DNA of 64,000 nucleotides from JBMOPD01 sp049323615 (GCA_049323615.1 JBMOPD010000023.1:9239-73238), one strand, 5' to 3'; counted from the stretch's first letter, positions 50,862 to 59,239 are shown. Notes: generated from the letters alone by a model not told the origin. Made by a program: numbers and translations.

Positions 50862-52124
50862 TTACCGGAGCAGTGACAGAACGGTCTGGGGCATCTGGTT
50901 GGCCTGGGCCAGCATGGCGGTGGCGGCCTGAGTCAGGATGTTATTCTTGGTGAACTGCATCATTTCCTTGGCCATGTCCACGTCGCGGATCTGTGACTCG
51001 GCGGCGGTCAGGTTCTCGGAGGCCACGCCCAGGTTGGCGATGGTGTGCTCCAGCCTGTTCTGGATGGCGCCCAACTCGGACCGCTGCCCGGAAACCTTTG
51101 CAGTTGCCTCGTCGATGGCCTTGATGGATATTTCCGCCTGGGACTTGGTCTCCACCTTCAGTCCGTTTATGCCCAGGGAGGATGACCTCATGTCCTCAAT
51201 GTTTATGGTCATGGTCTGGCCCTGGTTGGCCCCGATCAGGAGGGTGTTGGTGCCGTCGGCCCTCTTGTCGGCGGCGGAGCGGTACTTGTCAAAGGCCGAC
51301 AGGGCGTCGGTGGCCGCGGTCCGGATGTTGCCGCTGCTGTCCTTGACGGTGATGGTGATGGCGCCGATATCATTGGCCAGCCCGTCGTCACCGGACACGT
51401 ACAGGTTGCCGGACGCGTCGATGCCGGCACTCCCGGAATTGAACCCGAAGTCGTTGGTGATGGTGGCGAATAGGTCCAGCAGGGTATGGGTGCCGTTGGT
51501 GTTGGTCAGCGTGGCGGATACGTAAGTATCACCAATTTTGGCGGTGATGGTAAAAACGTCGCCCGAAGAAATCCCGAAAACGTTGGAATTGGTGTCTGCC
51601 AGCGAAACAAGCTGGGCCGTGCTTGCAGCTATACCTCCACCTTCAACCCTTATTATTTCCGTGCCCGAAAGGTGGGCGTTGGTGGCGGCAGCCACCGCTT
51701 CACCCATGGCCCCGTTGAGGAGCTTCTTGGTGTTAAACTCGGTGGTGTTCCCGATGCGGTCGATTTCTTCCACCAGGGCGTCGATCTCCTTCTGGATCTC
51801 AGCCCGGTCGGCAGCCGTGTTGGTGTCGTTGGCCGCCTGTACGGCCAACTCCCGCATCCGCTGCAGGATGCTGTGGGCCTCGTTCAGGGCGCCCTCGGCG
51901 GTCTGCAGCATCGAGATGCCATCCTGGGAGTTTCGGGTGGCCTGGTCCAGCCCCCGGATCTGCCCGCGCATCTTTTCCGAGATGGCCAGCCCGGCGGCGT
52001 CGTCGGCGGAGCGGTTGATCCGGTACCCCGACGACAGCTTTTCAAGGGACTTGGCGACGATGACGTTGTTTGCGCTCAGCTGACGATAGGTGTTCAGCGC
52101 CGCAATGTTGTGGTTGATCCTCAT
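50862..52124 (-). CDS. hag: Flagellin
   Basis: A 420-residue flagellin. The N-terminal D0/D1 region (MRINHNIAALNTYRQLSANN, then LEKLSSGYRINRSADDAAGLAISEKMRGQIRG) and the C-terminal region (DVDMAKEMMQFTKNNILTQAATAMLAQANQMPQ) are fully conserved. The central ~150 residues (160-310) are serine/threonine/asparagine-rich and are the surface part where sugars would be attached. I chose ATG 52124: GGAGG lies nine bases upstream; the upstream in-frame residues are leader RNA. A sigma-28 promoter and CsrA-type sites lie upstream. Confidence 0.97.
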   Translation of the reverse strand: MRINHNIAALNTYRQLSANNVIVAKSLEKLSSGYRINRSADDAAGLAISEKMRGQIRGLDQATRNSQDGISMLQTAEGALNEAHSILQRMRELAVQAANDTNTAADRAEIQKEIDALVEEIDRIGNTTEFNTKKLLNGAMGEAVAAATNAHLSGTEIIRVEGGGIAASTAQLVSLADTNSNVFGISSGDVFTITAKIGDTYVSATLTNTNGTHTLLDLFATITNDFGFNSGSAGIDASGNLYVSGDDGLANDIGAITITVKDSSGNIRTAATDALSAFDKYRSAADKRADGTNTLLIGANQGQTMTINIEDMRSSSLGINGLKVETKSQAEISIKAIDEATAKVSGQRSELGAIQNRLEHTIANLGVASENLTAAESQIRDVDMAKEMMQFTKNNILTQAATAMLAQANQMPQTVLSLLR

Positions 52125-52210
52125 CCTTTCATTCCTCCATGAACTTTTTTTATGCCGCTTCCGTGCGACACACAACTTTACCGGTCGGCCGCCCCGGTAA
52201 AAATTGCCTA
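52125..52210 (-). promoter_or_regulatory. Flagellin mRNA leader with likely CsrA sites and a stem-loop
   Basis: The leader of about 87 bases has an early stem-loop (arms 52177-52184 and 52194-52201, TTTACCGG/CCGGTAAA) and two GGA motifs typical of CsrA sites: ACGGAAG at 52164-52158 and TGGAGG at 52139-52134, the latter being the ribosome site. A third, AGGATG, overlaps the start codon. CsrA bound to both would block ribosomes; FliW would release it. csrA and fliW are the two genes directly upstream. Functional claim is from the Bacillus system. Confidence 0.6.
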
Positions 52211-52217
52211 ATACTTA

Positions 52218-52244
52218 TTTCGACATAAAACCTTTGAGGTTTAG
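52218..52244 (-). promoter_or_regulatory. Sigma-28 promoter of flagellin
   Basis: Minus strand TAAA (52244-52241), 15 bases, then GTCGAAAT (52225-52218), against the consensus TAAA-N15-GCCGATAT (6 of 8 in the -10). It sits between csrA and flagellin, with a start near 52211. Confidence 0.65.
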
Positions 52245-52266
52245 TACCTGCAATCATTTTTTTATC

Positions 52267-52491
52267 TCATCGATCTTTCTTCTCCAAAAGCCTGATGGCA
52301 TCCTCGGGGCTGGTGACGGACCCGGCGTTTTCTTCCTTCAGCTGCTGGTATATCTCCGTCCTGAATATCTCCAATTCGGGCGGAGCTTCGATGCCCAGAC
52401 GGACCGTCTCCCCGGTCACCTCCACCACCAGTATTTTTATGTCTTTTCCGATGATTACCGACTGACCCTTTTTACGCGCCAGAACAAGCAT
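52267..52491 (-). CDS. csrA: Carbon storage regulator CsrA
   Basis: A 74-residue RNA-binding protein: MLVLARKKGQSVIIGKDIKI, the VRLGIEAPPELEIFRTEIY core with the conserved RLGI and R44-type arginine. It dimerises and binds GGA motifs in mRNA; here the likely target is the flagellin leader 56 bases downstream. It overlaps fliW by 20 bases. A C-terminal extension (SPEDAIRLLEKK) resembles the FliW-contact tail of Gram-positive CsrA. Confidence 0.96.
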   Translation of the reverse strand: MLVLARKKGQSVIIGKDIKILVVEVTGETVRLGIEAPPELEIFRTEIYQQLKEENAGSVTSPEDAIRLLEKKDR

Positions 52492-52909
52492 CTCTGCAAC
52501 CCTCCCCCTCGGCCGCCCTGCTTATGACCAGGGGAGCCCGGAGGGAATAATTCTTGTCATTCAGCACAATCTGTTTCCCCAGCAGCTTTTCGGTGTTGAT
52601 CACAATGGGAGCCAGCAAATTGACGGTGGCCGAATCGATCCCCCGGCTGGTGTTCACGGTGCAGAAGACCGCCACCTGACTTTCTTCCGTTATCTGCAGC
52701 TGGCCGGCCGCTTCATCGCTGAGATCGAACTCATATTCCTTGTAGGCCAGGAAGGGGTTGACCAGCAAAAGCCCCACTTCCGGCCGGGCCACGCTTTTGA
52801 GAAAGTAGAAAGGTGACTCCCCGGACAGTTGAATTAAGGTATACTCCTTGTATTCCAGGCCCGGCATACCCCACGGAAATGAGATTCTCAGCTCGTTATT
52901 TACATTCAA
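52472..52909 (-). CDS. fliW: Flagellar assembly factor FliW
   Basis: A 145-residue protein with FPWGMPGLEYKEYTLIQLSGESPFYFLKSV (residues 11-40) and LLLVNPFLAYKEYEFDLSD, the FliW signature. FliW binds CsrA or flagellin alternately, so free flagellin lets CsrA repress its own message. It begins at TTG shortly after GGGAGG (tight spacing), and it is a few residues shorter at the N terminus than common. It overlaps csrA. Confidence 0.95.
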   Translation of the reverse strand: MNVNNELRISFPWGMPGLEYKEYTLIQLSGESPFYFLKSVARPEVGLLLVNPFLAYKEYEFDLSDEAAGQLQITEESQVAVFCTVNTSRGIDSATVNLLAPIVINTEKLLGKQIVLNDKNYSLRAPLVISRAAEGEGCRDACSGA

Positions 52910-52927
52910 CCCCTCCCCCCCTTTCTC

Positions 52928-54040
52928 CTAAAAGGAGATATTTTTCATCTCCAGCACGGGTACTCCCGTGTTGTAGGTAAAATGATACCTGGCCCTTGGC
53001 GTTTCAATAACTGTTTCATCCATGGGTATTTCGGCCCTTCTCCGGAAACCGGGAAAAAAAGATTCCAAACTGTGCTCAAGAAGGGCCAGAAAATCCGCAT
53101 CCAGCCCGTGCCCCGTCGATCTGAATCTTTTCCCATCCAGCATGGACTCGTCAACCTTGACAAAAACGGTGTTTTCAAGACCGGATATCAGATTCCTTTT
53201 TTTTACAGGATCCACAAGTTTATCCGAATCCCCCTGGTAGCATATAATTTTTGCCCTGTTGCCAAAACCCCTGTACAAGAATTCCAGGTTTCTTATTTCC
53301 AGGTCCATATCTATTGACATGGCCAAATAGCTGAACACTACATCGAAATGCATAAGGCCCTTGGTAAACATCACGTGCCTTTCCTTGATTAAATATTCCG
53401 GCAAAAGCCAGGCCGAATTGTCTATTATTAGTGTGAACAGTCCGGGACAAAAGACATTGCACAGGTGGGCGATGAAAGACCCGTGCGAGTGGCCGTAGGC
53501 GATCACCTTGCCTTTGTTGAAGTCATATCCGTTGTCCCTGATCAGCTCTGTGACCACCAGCACCGCTGTAAGGCAGTCGACGGCCTGCATTACTCCCATG
53601 TCGTTGAAATTTGCCAGATTCTCCGACAGGACTTCCCTGCCTTCGATTCTTATCTTATAATTTTGTCCGATTTCCACCAGTTTATCAAAATCCAGGGCAC
53701 CGTCTGTGCAAATCTGCGACAGTTCGCTTTCTTTAAATATGGATTTTAATGTCTTCAGGTTAAAAACATAGGAAACATTGTCGGGGTTCTGCATAAACTC
53801 ATAACCGAAGTAGTTGCACTGGACGGTAACCAGGTTGTACTTGTCGGCAAAATACCTTTTCATCTTCTTATACACTTTTGACTCCGCATGGGCACCGAAG
53901 CCGGGAATAAAGAGCAACAACCCGGTTTCTTCGTTTATACCCGCCCCCGGTTCGCAGAAAAATACTTCCATCTCCCGGGGCTTGGGGTCATAAATGCTGG
54001 GGTGGGCCGGAATGGTTAGTTTATATTCATTTGCCTCCAT
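52928..54040 (-). CDS. DUF2920-like alpha/beta hydrolase
   Basis: A 370-residue protein with an alpha/beta hydrolase core: GLLLFIPGFGAHAES (oxyanion loop, 40-54), the nucleophile elbow YGHSHGS (S185), then GDSDKLVDP (Asp) and STGHGLD (His). It resembles the DUF2920 family seen in Campylobacter and others, where it is linked to flagellar and surface sugar genes. Reaction unknown; an esterase acting on acylated sugars is attractive here because the window codes for acylated flagellin sugars, but that is inference. No signal peptide. Start ATG with AAGGAG. Confidence 0.75.
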   Translation of the reverse strand: MEANEYKLTIPAHPSIYDPKPREMEVFFCEPGAGINEETGLLLFIPGFGAHAESKVYKKMKRYFADKYNLVTVQCNYFGYEFMQNPDNVSYVFNLKTLKSIFKESELSQICTDGALDFDKLVEIGQNYKIRIEGREVLSENLANFNDMGVMQAVDCLTAVLVVTELIRDNGYDFNKGKVIAYGHSHGSFIAHLCNVFCPGLFTLIIDNSAWLLPEYLIKERHVMFTKGLMHFDVVFSYLAMSIDMDLEIRNLEFLYRGFGNRAKIICYQGDSDKLVDPVKKRNLISGLENTVFVKVDESMLDGKRFRSTGHGLDADFLALLEHSLESFFPGFRRRAEIPMDETVIETPRARYHFTYNTGVPVLEMKNISF

Positions 54041-54067
54041 ATCCTTCTCCTTACGTTAATTTAGAAA

Positions 54068-54085
54068 GCACCAAACATTTGGTGC
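54068..54085 (-). other. Palindromic hairpin between FlaG-like gene and DUF2920 gene
   Basis: GCACCAAA (54068-54075) and TTTGGTGC (54078-54085) form a perfect palindrome; the effective loop is about four bases. On the minus strand it is followed by TTTCTAAATT. It may be a weak terminator or attenuator 5 bases after the upstream stop codon. Confidence 0.55.
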
Positions 54086-54089
54086 CAGT

Positions 54090-54443
54090 CTAGACATATC
54101 CGTTTAAACTCTTGCCGTAGTATTCCCCCAATTCTTCCAGCCAGGCCTCGGCCTCTTCCAGGGTGAATTCCCGGCTGGCCCCGGTGCGCCTGTCCCGGGC
54201 CGTTATTTTAGGCCTATCTTTATCTTTCATCCTCACTGCAAATTCCAAGGGCTGGTTGTACATTTCAGCCGCCCGGCGCATCCTTTCCACCGCCTTGTTC
54301 AGATCATGCAGCAGCCTGCGCAGATTCGGGTCCTCGCTCTGCAGCATGGCCTCCTCGGAGGCCGTCCTGGCCCGGTTGGCCTCCAGCCCCCGGGCCGCAT
54401 CCTGGGCAATAATGGCCTGCAGCCCGCCGGCCCCTATTTTCAC
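54090..54443 (-). CDS. Small FlaG-like flagellar protein
   Basis: A 117-residue protein. The second half (LHDLNKAVERMRRAAEMYNQPLEFAVRMKDKDRPKITARDRRTGASREFTLEEAEAWLEEL) follows the same plan as the FlaG protein at 37541: a leucine/asparagine helix, Y-N-x-x-L-x-F strand, then D-x-x-T/R-x-x-x-x-R-E and a final helix. It is probably a distant FlaG paralogue. GTG start with AAGGAAG upstream. It lies between flgL and the DUF2920 gene in a late operon. Confidence 0.6.
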   Translation of the reverse strand: MKIGAGGLQAIIAQDAARGLEANRARTASEEAMLQSEDPNLRRLLHDLNKAVERMRRAAEMYNQPLEFAVRMKDKDRPKITARDRRTGASREFTLEEAEAWLEELGEYYGKSLNGYV

Positions 54444-54474
54444 GGCGGATCACTTCCTTTTCCGAACCGGAAAT

Positions 54475-55743
54475 TTATTTCAGAAAGTCCAGCAGTGAAA
54501 TCTGTATAATTTTAGCCCCCGAGGCCAGGGATGCCTCATAGGTAACCTGCTCCTGGCCCATGCTGATGGACAGCTTGTAAATGTCGGCGCCTTCCAGCTT
54601 TTGCTGGGTGTCTTTCAGTTTTACCTCGATGTCCAGCATCTGGTCCTTGAGGGACTCAAAATGCCGGGTACGGGAGCCGGTGCCGACCCTCCTCTGCAGC
54701 AGTTGGTCCGTTTTCTGGCGTATTTCCCCAATGCTTATATCCGTTGCAGCGGCGTTCCCGCTTTTCAGGTTGTCCCGCAGCCTGAACAATATGTCAAAGA
54801 CGCCCTCGTCCACGGCATGGTCCTTCGGCACCGTCGGGTTGTATACCTCATAAACCCCTGATCCCGGTGCGGTTTCAGTGCCGTGGCCGAAAACCCCCAG
54901 CTGGTTGTCAATAATTATCTTGAACTGATCACCCACGGCGGTGCCGGCCATGTCGATCTGCAGTCCCTCCAGTTCGCCCGTGGGGCCGTTAATGGTGATC
55001 ACGTCACCGGCCACGGTGAACCCGTCGGATATCAGGTTCGGAGCCGGAGTAACACCGTCCAGGGTGGTGGGGTTGGTGATGGTAAATCCGGTATCGGTCC
55101 GCGTGACGGTAATGATGCCGGTGTTTACCAGCTTGGCCGGTATCTGCCGCTGAACCACTTTGGGCGAAGTGGTGGAAGAAACCACCGGGACCACCTGGTA
55201 GCCTGTAGTGATGCCCGGAGCGTCGATGCGGTAGTCCTCCCCGGACAATACCTCCCGGTAAATGCCGTTCAGGTTCCCGGTATAGGTTATCGTGTCACCC
55301 ACCCTTTTAAAAGGGGGTGTGCTGTTTTTTGTGCCGGCGTAAATATACTTGCCGCCCACACTGGAATTGGCCAGGTCCACCACGTGGTCGATCATTTTAT
55401 CGACCTGCTCCCCCAGGGCGGCCATATCATCCGGCGTATAAGTGGCGTTGGCCCCCTGGAGGGCCATTTCGGCCGCCTGGTTCAGTATGTCTCCCATGGT
55501 CTGCATGGTGCCGTCACTCAGGCTTAAGTAGCTGAGGCCGTCGTCCAGGTTTCTTTCGTACTGCTCAAAGTAGGAAAGGCTGGCCTTAATCTCCAGCAGC
55601 GGACTCATATTGCCCGGCTTGTCGCTAGGCCGCAGCATGCTTTTGCCGGTGGCCAGCTGCTCCTGGGTACGGGCCAGCCGGCTCAGGTTCTGCTGGATGT
55701 TTTTGTTCAGGTTGTTGGCAATCAGCCTGTTTGTTACCCGCAT
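54475..55743 (-). CDS. flgL: Hook-filament junction protein FlgL
   Basis: A 422-residue flagellin-like junction protein. N-terminal MRVTNRLIANNLNKNIQQNLSRLARTQEQLATGK and the C-terminal LSISMGQEQVTYEASLASGAKIIQISLLDFLK match FlgL (HAP3). The centre (about 150-310) is a threonine/valine/glycine-rich extra domain. Start ATG with GAGG upstream. It follows flgK by 13 bases and needs FlgN for export. Confidence 0.95.
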   Translation of the reverse strand: MRVTNRLIANNLNKNIQQNLSRLARTQEQLATGKSMLRPSDKPGNMSPLLEIKASLSYFEQYERNLDDGLSYLSLSDGTMQTMGDILNQAAEMALQGANATYTPDDMAALGEQVDKMIDHVVDLANSSVGGKYIYAGTKNSTPPFKRVGDTITYTGNLNGIYREVLSGEDYRIDAPGITTGYQVVPVVSSTTSPKVVQRQIPAKLVNTGIITVTRTDTGFTITNPTTLDGVTPAPNLISDGFTVAGDVITINGPTGELEGLQIDMAGTAVGDQFKIIIDNQLGVFGHGTETAPGSGVYEVYNPTVPKDHAVDEGVFDILFRLRDNLKSGNAAATDISIGEIRQKTDQLLQRRVGTGSRTRHFESLKDQMLDIEVKLKDTQQKLEGADIYKLSISMGQEQVTYEASLASGAKIIQISLLDFLK

Positions 55744-55756
55744 TTAGCAACACCTC

Positions 55757-57202
55757 TTATAACCGCTGCAGCCGGTTGATAATCACATCCAGAAATTCGT
55801 CCACCATGTTGACCACCCGGGCCGAGGCCTGGAAGCCGTACTGGAACTGCACTATTCTGGTCAGATCCTCGTCCACCGACACCCCTGAAACCGACTCCCT
55901 CAGGTTGTACATCTGCTCCTGGATGGCCTGCTGGTTGGCGGCCATATCGTCGGTGCCCCTGGCCTTGTTGCCCACATCGGTGGTCAGCAGGCCGTAGCAT
56001 TCCTCAAGGGTATAATCCCTGGCGGCGTCCATCTCCTCATGGCGTATATCGGCGATCAGGTTTGCCTTGGTGCCGTCCAGGGCATTGGGGTCGCTGATGA
56101 CCGCCCCGTTCACCCTGAAGTCCCCGGCGGCCGGAGAGCCAAGGAAAAAGTCCGGGATAGCCGCCGGCGGCGGGGTATTGTTTTTGATCCTTATCTTGTC
56201 CCTCAAATTTACGGCTATATCGTCCAGTGTGTCTTTAAATTCTATGATGCTCTGCCGGGCCTTTTCCAGCCCCAGAAGGGATCCGCCCCTGGCGGTGTTG
56301 TTCCTCTCGGCGGTCAGGTCGATCACCCTGCCGGCGGTCGTTTCATGAAGCTCGAGGTGCAAGTACTCGGGCCCCGGCTGGTCGTTGATGCGCAGGGAAA
56401 ACGTGGTGGTCACCGGGGGCACGGTGGTTATGTTTACCCCGAAGAAATTCATGGTTACTTCCCCGGTGGGTTTTCCGTTATCCGTCCTGTGCGTGACCGA
56501 CAGGGGGCCGTAGTGGGCCAGTTCGTCCAGCAGCATGTCACGCTTGTCCAGCAGGTCGTTGGGCTGCTGCCCCACCTGGTATATCTTCATAATGTCGGTG
56601 GTTAAATTCTGTATCTGCACCAGCAGGTCGTTAACCCTGCCCACCTGGTCTTTCAGCTGTCCGCTGTCCACGGCGGGCAGGCTGCCGGGCTTAATTATAC
56701 TCTCCTGGATGCTGGTTAACTGGTTGTAGGTATAAGTTACCGACGAGGCCAGCTGGACACCCAGCTCTATGACCGATGACTTTACACCGGGGTCCTGGGG
56801 GTTGTTGTTCAGGTTCTGCCAGCCCTTGAAGAATTCTGTTATTTGGTCGGCTATGCCCGAGGCCGCCGGCTCGGCAAAGCAGGTCTCCACCCGGTTCAAT
56901 ATGGTAGTCTGGTCTTCCCAGTAATAGCGGTCCTTGTTTGAGTTCCGCACCTGGGGGTCCAGGTATTCGTCCCTTATCCGCCTGATTATGCCGGTTTTTA
57001 CGCCGCTGCCAAGCTGGCCGGGGGCGACGGAACTGTCTACCGCCGGCGTGGTGAAGGGATCGGTGACCACGGATACGGCCTCCTGCCGGCTGTATCCTTC
57101 GGTGCTTGAGTTGGCCAGGTTGTGGCCGGTGACGTCCAGAGACCTCCTGTGGGCCTGTATCCCCCTTCTGCCTATTTCCAGTCCGAAAAAGGTACCCGGC
57201 AA
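55757..57202 (-). CDS. flgK: Hook-filament junction protein FlgK
   Basis: A 481-residue HAP1 protein with FGLEIGRRGIQAHRRSLDVTGHNLANSSTEGYSRQ near the N terminus and the C-terminal NLRESVSGVSVDEDLTRIVQFQYGFQASARVVNMVDEFLDVIIN. I use the TTG at 57202, nine bases after AGGTGG and giving PGTFFGLEIG as family members do; the TTG at 57211 abuts the ribosome site. It is followed by flgL and preceded by flgN. Confidence 0.95.
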   Translation of the reverse strand: MPGTFFGLEIGRRGIQAHRRSLDVTGHNLANSSTEGYSRQEAVSVVTDPFTTPAVDSSVAPGQLGSGVKTGIIRRIRDEYLDPQVRNSNKDRYYWEDQTTILNRVETCFAEPAASGIADQITEFFKGWQNLNNNPQDPGVKSSVIELGVQLASSVTYTYNQLTSIQESIIKPGSLPAVDSGQLKDQVGRVNDLLVQIQNLTTDIMKIYQVGQQPNDLLDKRDMLLDELAHYGPLSVTHRTDNGKPTGEVTMNFFGVNITTVPPVTTTFSLRINDQPGPEYLHLELHETTAGRVIDLTAERNNTARGGSLLGLEKARQSIIEFKDTLDDIAVNLRDKIRIKNNTPPPAAIPDFFLGSPAAGDFRVNGAVISDPNALDGTKANLIADIRHEEMDAARDYTLEECYGLLTTDVGNKARGTDDMAANQQAIQEQMYNLRESVSGVSVDEDLTRIVQFQYGFQASARVVNMVDEFLDVIINRLQRL

Positions 57203-57217
57203 AGCAATCAACCACCT

Positions 57218-57709
57218 TTAAACCTCTTTATTAATCGTCACCAATTGCTGTTTATCCTCCCTCATCCTGCCGTCGGGGGTGTAAACCCGGTTCGCCGGAG
57301 GGCCGCAGGCCCTTAACAGCATTTCGTTGACGCGCATGGCCTGCCTGGTAAGCAGGCCGTTTGTTTCGTTAATCCCCGACAACTCCCGGGTGATGCGGCC
57401 CATATCGTTTAAAAGGTTACCAAAATCTTTTTTTACCGGCAGGGGCGCCTGACCAATAAAGTCGCTAAGAACGGCGTTTTTGGAAAGGCTTATCCTTTCA
57501 GCCAGGGCCCCGCAAATATCTTCCCTCTTCCGGTCGTGCCCGCGCAGGGCCGCCACCAGCTCGTTCTCCTTTTGCGCTGTGGCGTGTAACACCCCGGCGT
57601 TTAACTGACGTAAAGCCCGGTTATGTTCCCGGGCTGTATCCAATAACTGTTCCAGAATACTTTTTTCTGTTTCCAGTACATTTTTCAGTTCCTCAAATAA
57701 AGACTCCAA
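57218..57709 (-). CDS. flgN: FlgK/FlgL export chaperone FlgN
   Basis: A 163-residue helical protein beginning MESLFEELKNVLETEKSILEQLLDTAREHNRALRQLN, with KENELVAALRGHDRKREDI in the middle: the FlgN pattern. It binds the C termini of FlgK and FlgL. It lies between flgM and flgK in the Bacillus order. TTG start with GGGGGAT upstream. Confidence 0.92.
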   Translation of the reverse strand: MESLFEELKNVLETEKSILEQLLDTAREHNRALRQLNAGVLHATAQKENELVAALRGHDRKREDICGALAERISLSKNAVLSDFIGQAPLPVKKDFGNLLNDMGRITRELSGINETNGLLTRQAMRVNEMLLRACGPPANRVYTPDGRMREDKQQLVTINKEV

Positions 57710-57727
57710 AACCCCATCCCCCGGTAA

Positions 57728-58027
57728 TTAAACCTGTTTGTCCAGAAGCCTTTCGCTTATTATCCCCTCTGCAATTTTCCGGGCGTCGGCCCGGTATGTC
57801 CCGTCCTCGATTTCTTTTTTAATCCGGTCCACCTTGTCCCCCCGGACCTCCTTGACGTCCTTGAGGCCGGCCTGGATTTCCTTCAGTTCCTTGGCCTGGA
57901 CGGACAGTTCCAGGGTATCCTCCCTTTCGGCTGCGGAAACTTTCTCTCCCGGGACGGGCCGGTTCCTTTTCTGGGAGGCATAGGCCTTCATTATCTCCTG
58001 AATATTGAGGTAACCGTTAATCTTCAT
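57728..58027 (-). CDS. flgM: Anti-sigma-28 factor FlgM
   Basis: A 99-residue protein. The C-terminal half DKVDRIKKEIEDGTYRADARKIAEGIISERLLD is the sigma-28 binding helix pair. It is exported once the hook is complete, releasing FliA. ATG 58027 follows GGGTG; a GTG nine bases earlier is part of that site. The gene has its own near-consensus sigma-28 promoter, making a feedback loop. Confidence 0.95.
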   Translation of the reverse strand: MKINGYLNIQEIMKAYASQKRNRPVPGEKVSAAEREDTLELSVQAKELKEIQAGLKDVKEVRGDKVDRIKKEIEDGTYRADARKIAEGIISERLLDKQV

Positions 58028-58060
58028 GGTCAACACCCGCTTTACACTCTTTCACATTAT

Positions 58061-58087
58061 TTATCGGAATCCGGCAAAAAAACTTTA
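58061..58087 (-). promoter_or_regulatory. Sigma-28 promoter of flgM operon
   Basis: Minus strand TAAAGTTT (58087-58080), 11 bases, TCCGATAA (58068-58061): 8 of 8 and 7 of 8 matches to TAAAGTTT-N11-GCCGATAA. Start predicted near 58054, giving a leader of about 27 bases to the flgM ATG. The best sigma-28 promoter in the window. Confidence 0.85.
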
Positions 58088-58123
58088 TATCCGTAATTCA
58101 TAACTCCAGGTTTTTTATTCTGT

Positions 58124-58151
58124 CTCCTGACTCCTGACTCCTGTCTCCTGA
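58124..58151. repeat. Heptanucleotide array, CTCCTGW family (4 units)
   Basis: Units CTCCTGA, CTCCTGA, CTCCTGT, CTCCTGA between cheB and the flgM promoter. Same family and orientation as at 13111 and 42739. Confidence 0.9.
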
Positions 58152-58174
58152 CCACAGACTCTTTCCCTAAAGCA

Positions 58175-59239
58175 CTATACCGTCCTGATAATCTCCCCGG
58201 GGATCTCCTGCAGCGGCAGGACCTTCCCGGCGCCTCCGATTTCAATGGCCGCCCTGGGCATGCCGAATACAACGCAGGTGCTTTCAGCTTCGGCCACGGT
58301 GGGGCCCCTTTCATTTTTAATGGCCAGCATCCCCTTGGCCCCGTCCCTTCCCATACCGGTAAGCAATACCCCCATGGCCTGGCCGCGGAACATCTCCGCA
58401 GCCGATTTCATCACCACATCCACCGAGGGCCTGAAGCCCCCCGGCGGCACGGGCCCTCTACCCGGGTCAAGGTTTACGGTAAAGGAGCCGGGCCTTCCCC
58501 GGAAGGTCAAATCATACCCCGCCGGGGCCACCAGAACGACCCCCGGCGTGATATTGTCCCCCTGCGCCGCATGTTTTACCTTTAATTTGGACTTCCTGTC
58601 CAGGTGTTCGGCCAGGGGGCCGGAAAATCCCACCGGAATGTGCTGGACAACAACCACCCCGGCGGACAAGTCGGCCGGCAGTATGGGAACAATCTGCTGC
58701 AGGGCTGCGGGGCCGCCGGTGGAGGAGCCGATCACCACCACCTCTATTTTGCCGCGGACGGAGGGAGCAACCCCTTTTCTTTCTATTTTTTCTACCGGCT
58801 GCTGCTTAACCACCATCCGGGGCGAAACAACCGGAAACTTTCTAAGCGAAGCCTGGGCGGCGGCCTTAACCTTGTACTTTAAATCGGCCACCATGGCTTC
58901 CATTTCACCGGGCCTGGTGGGCTTGGCCACGAAGTCCACCGCCCCCAGCGCCAGCGCCTGCATGGTGGCCCTGGCCCCTTCTGTGGTATGGGCGCTCAAC
59001 ATGACCACGGGCAGGGGCGAGAGTTTCATCACCCTGCCCAGGGTGGCCAATCCGTCCAGCACCGGCATTTCAACATCAAGAGTGACCACGTCCGGCCGGA
59101 GGCTGTTGATCTTTTTTATCGCCTCCTCGCCGTCGGCGGCCACATCAATTACTTTTATGCTCCCGTCTTCTTCCAAAAAACGGGTGATCAGGCGCCTCAT
59201 CAATGAGGAGTCGTCGACCACCAGAACTTTAATTGGCAT
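58175..59239 (-). CDS. cheB: Chemoreceptor methylesterase/deamidase CheB
   Basis: A 354-residue response regulator-methylesterase. Receiver domain: D9, D10 and phosphorylated D55 (VVTLDVEMPVLDG), K106. Catalytic domain: serine in IGSSTGGPAAL (S173), H200 in VVQHIP and D299 in TGMGRDGAKG. It removes receptor methyl groups placed by CheR. It overlaps cheA by eleven bases and ends the che/mot group before flgM. Confidence 0.97.
   Translation of the reverse strand: MPIKVLVVDDSSLMRRLITRFLEEDGSIKVIDVAADGEEAIKKINSLRPDVVTLDVEMPVLDGLATLGRVMKLSPLPVVMLSAHTTEGARATMQALALGAVDFVAKPTRPGEMEAMVADLKYKVKAAAQASLRKFPVVSPRMVVKQQPVEKIERKGVAPSVRGKIEVVVIGSSTGGPAALQQIVPILPADLSAGVVVVQHIPVGFSGPLAEHLDRKSKLKVKHAAQGDNITPGVVLVAPAGYDLTFRGRPGSFTVNLDPGRGPVPPGGFRPSVDVVMKSAAEMFRGQAMGVLLTGMGRDGAKGMLAIKNERGPTVAEAESTCVVFGMPRAAIEIGGAGKVLPLQEIPGEIIRTV

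Noticed and set aside
52125..52175. N-terminal extension of flagellin (17 residues)
   Set aside because: It is in frame but lies in the leader before a good ribosome site; flagellins start at MRINHN.
52150..52185. Second sigma-28-like word TAAAGTTG with GCGGCATAA before flagellin
   Set aside because: The gap between the two boxes is 18 bases after TAAA rather than 15, and the better-spaced site upstream is preferred.
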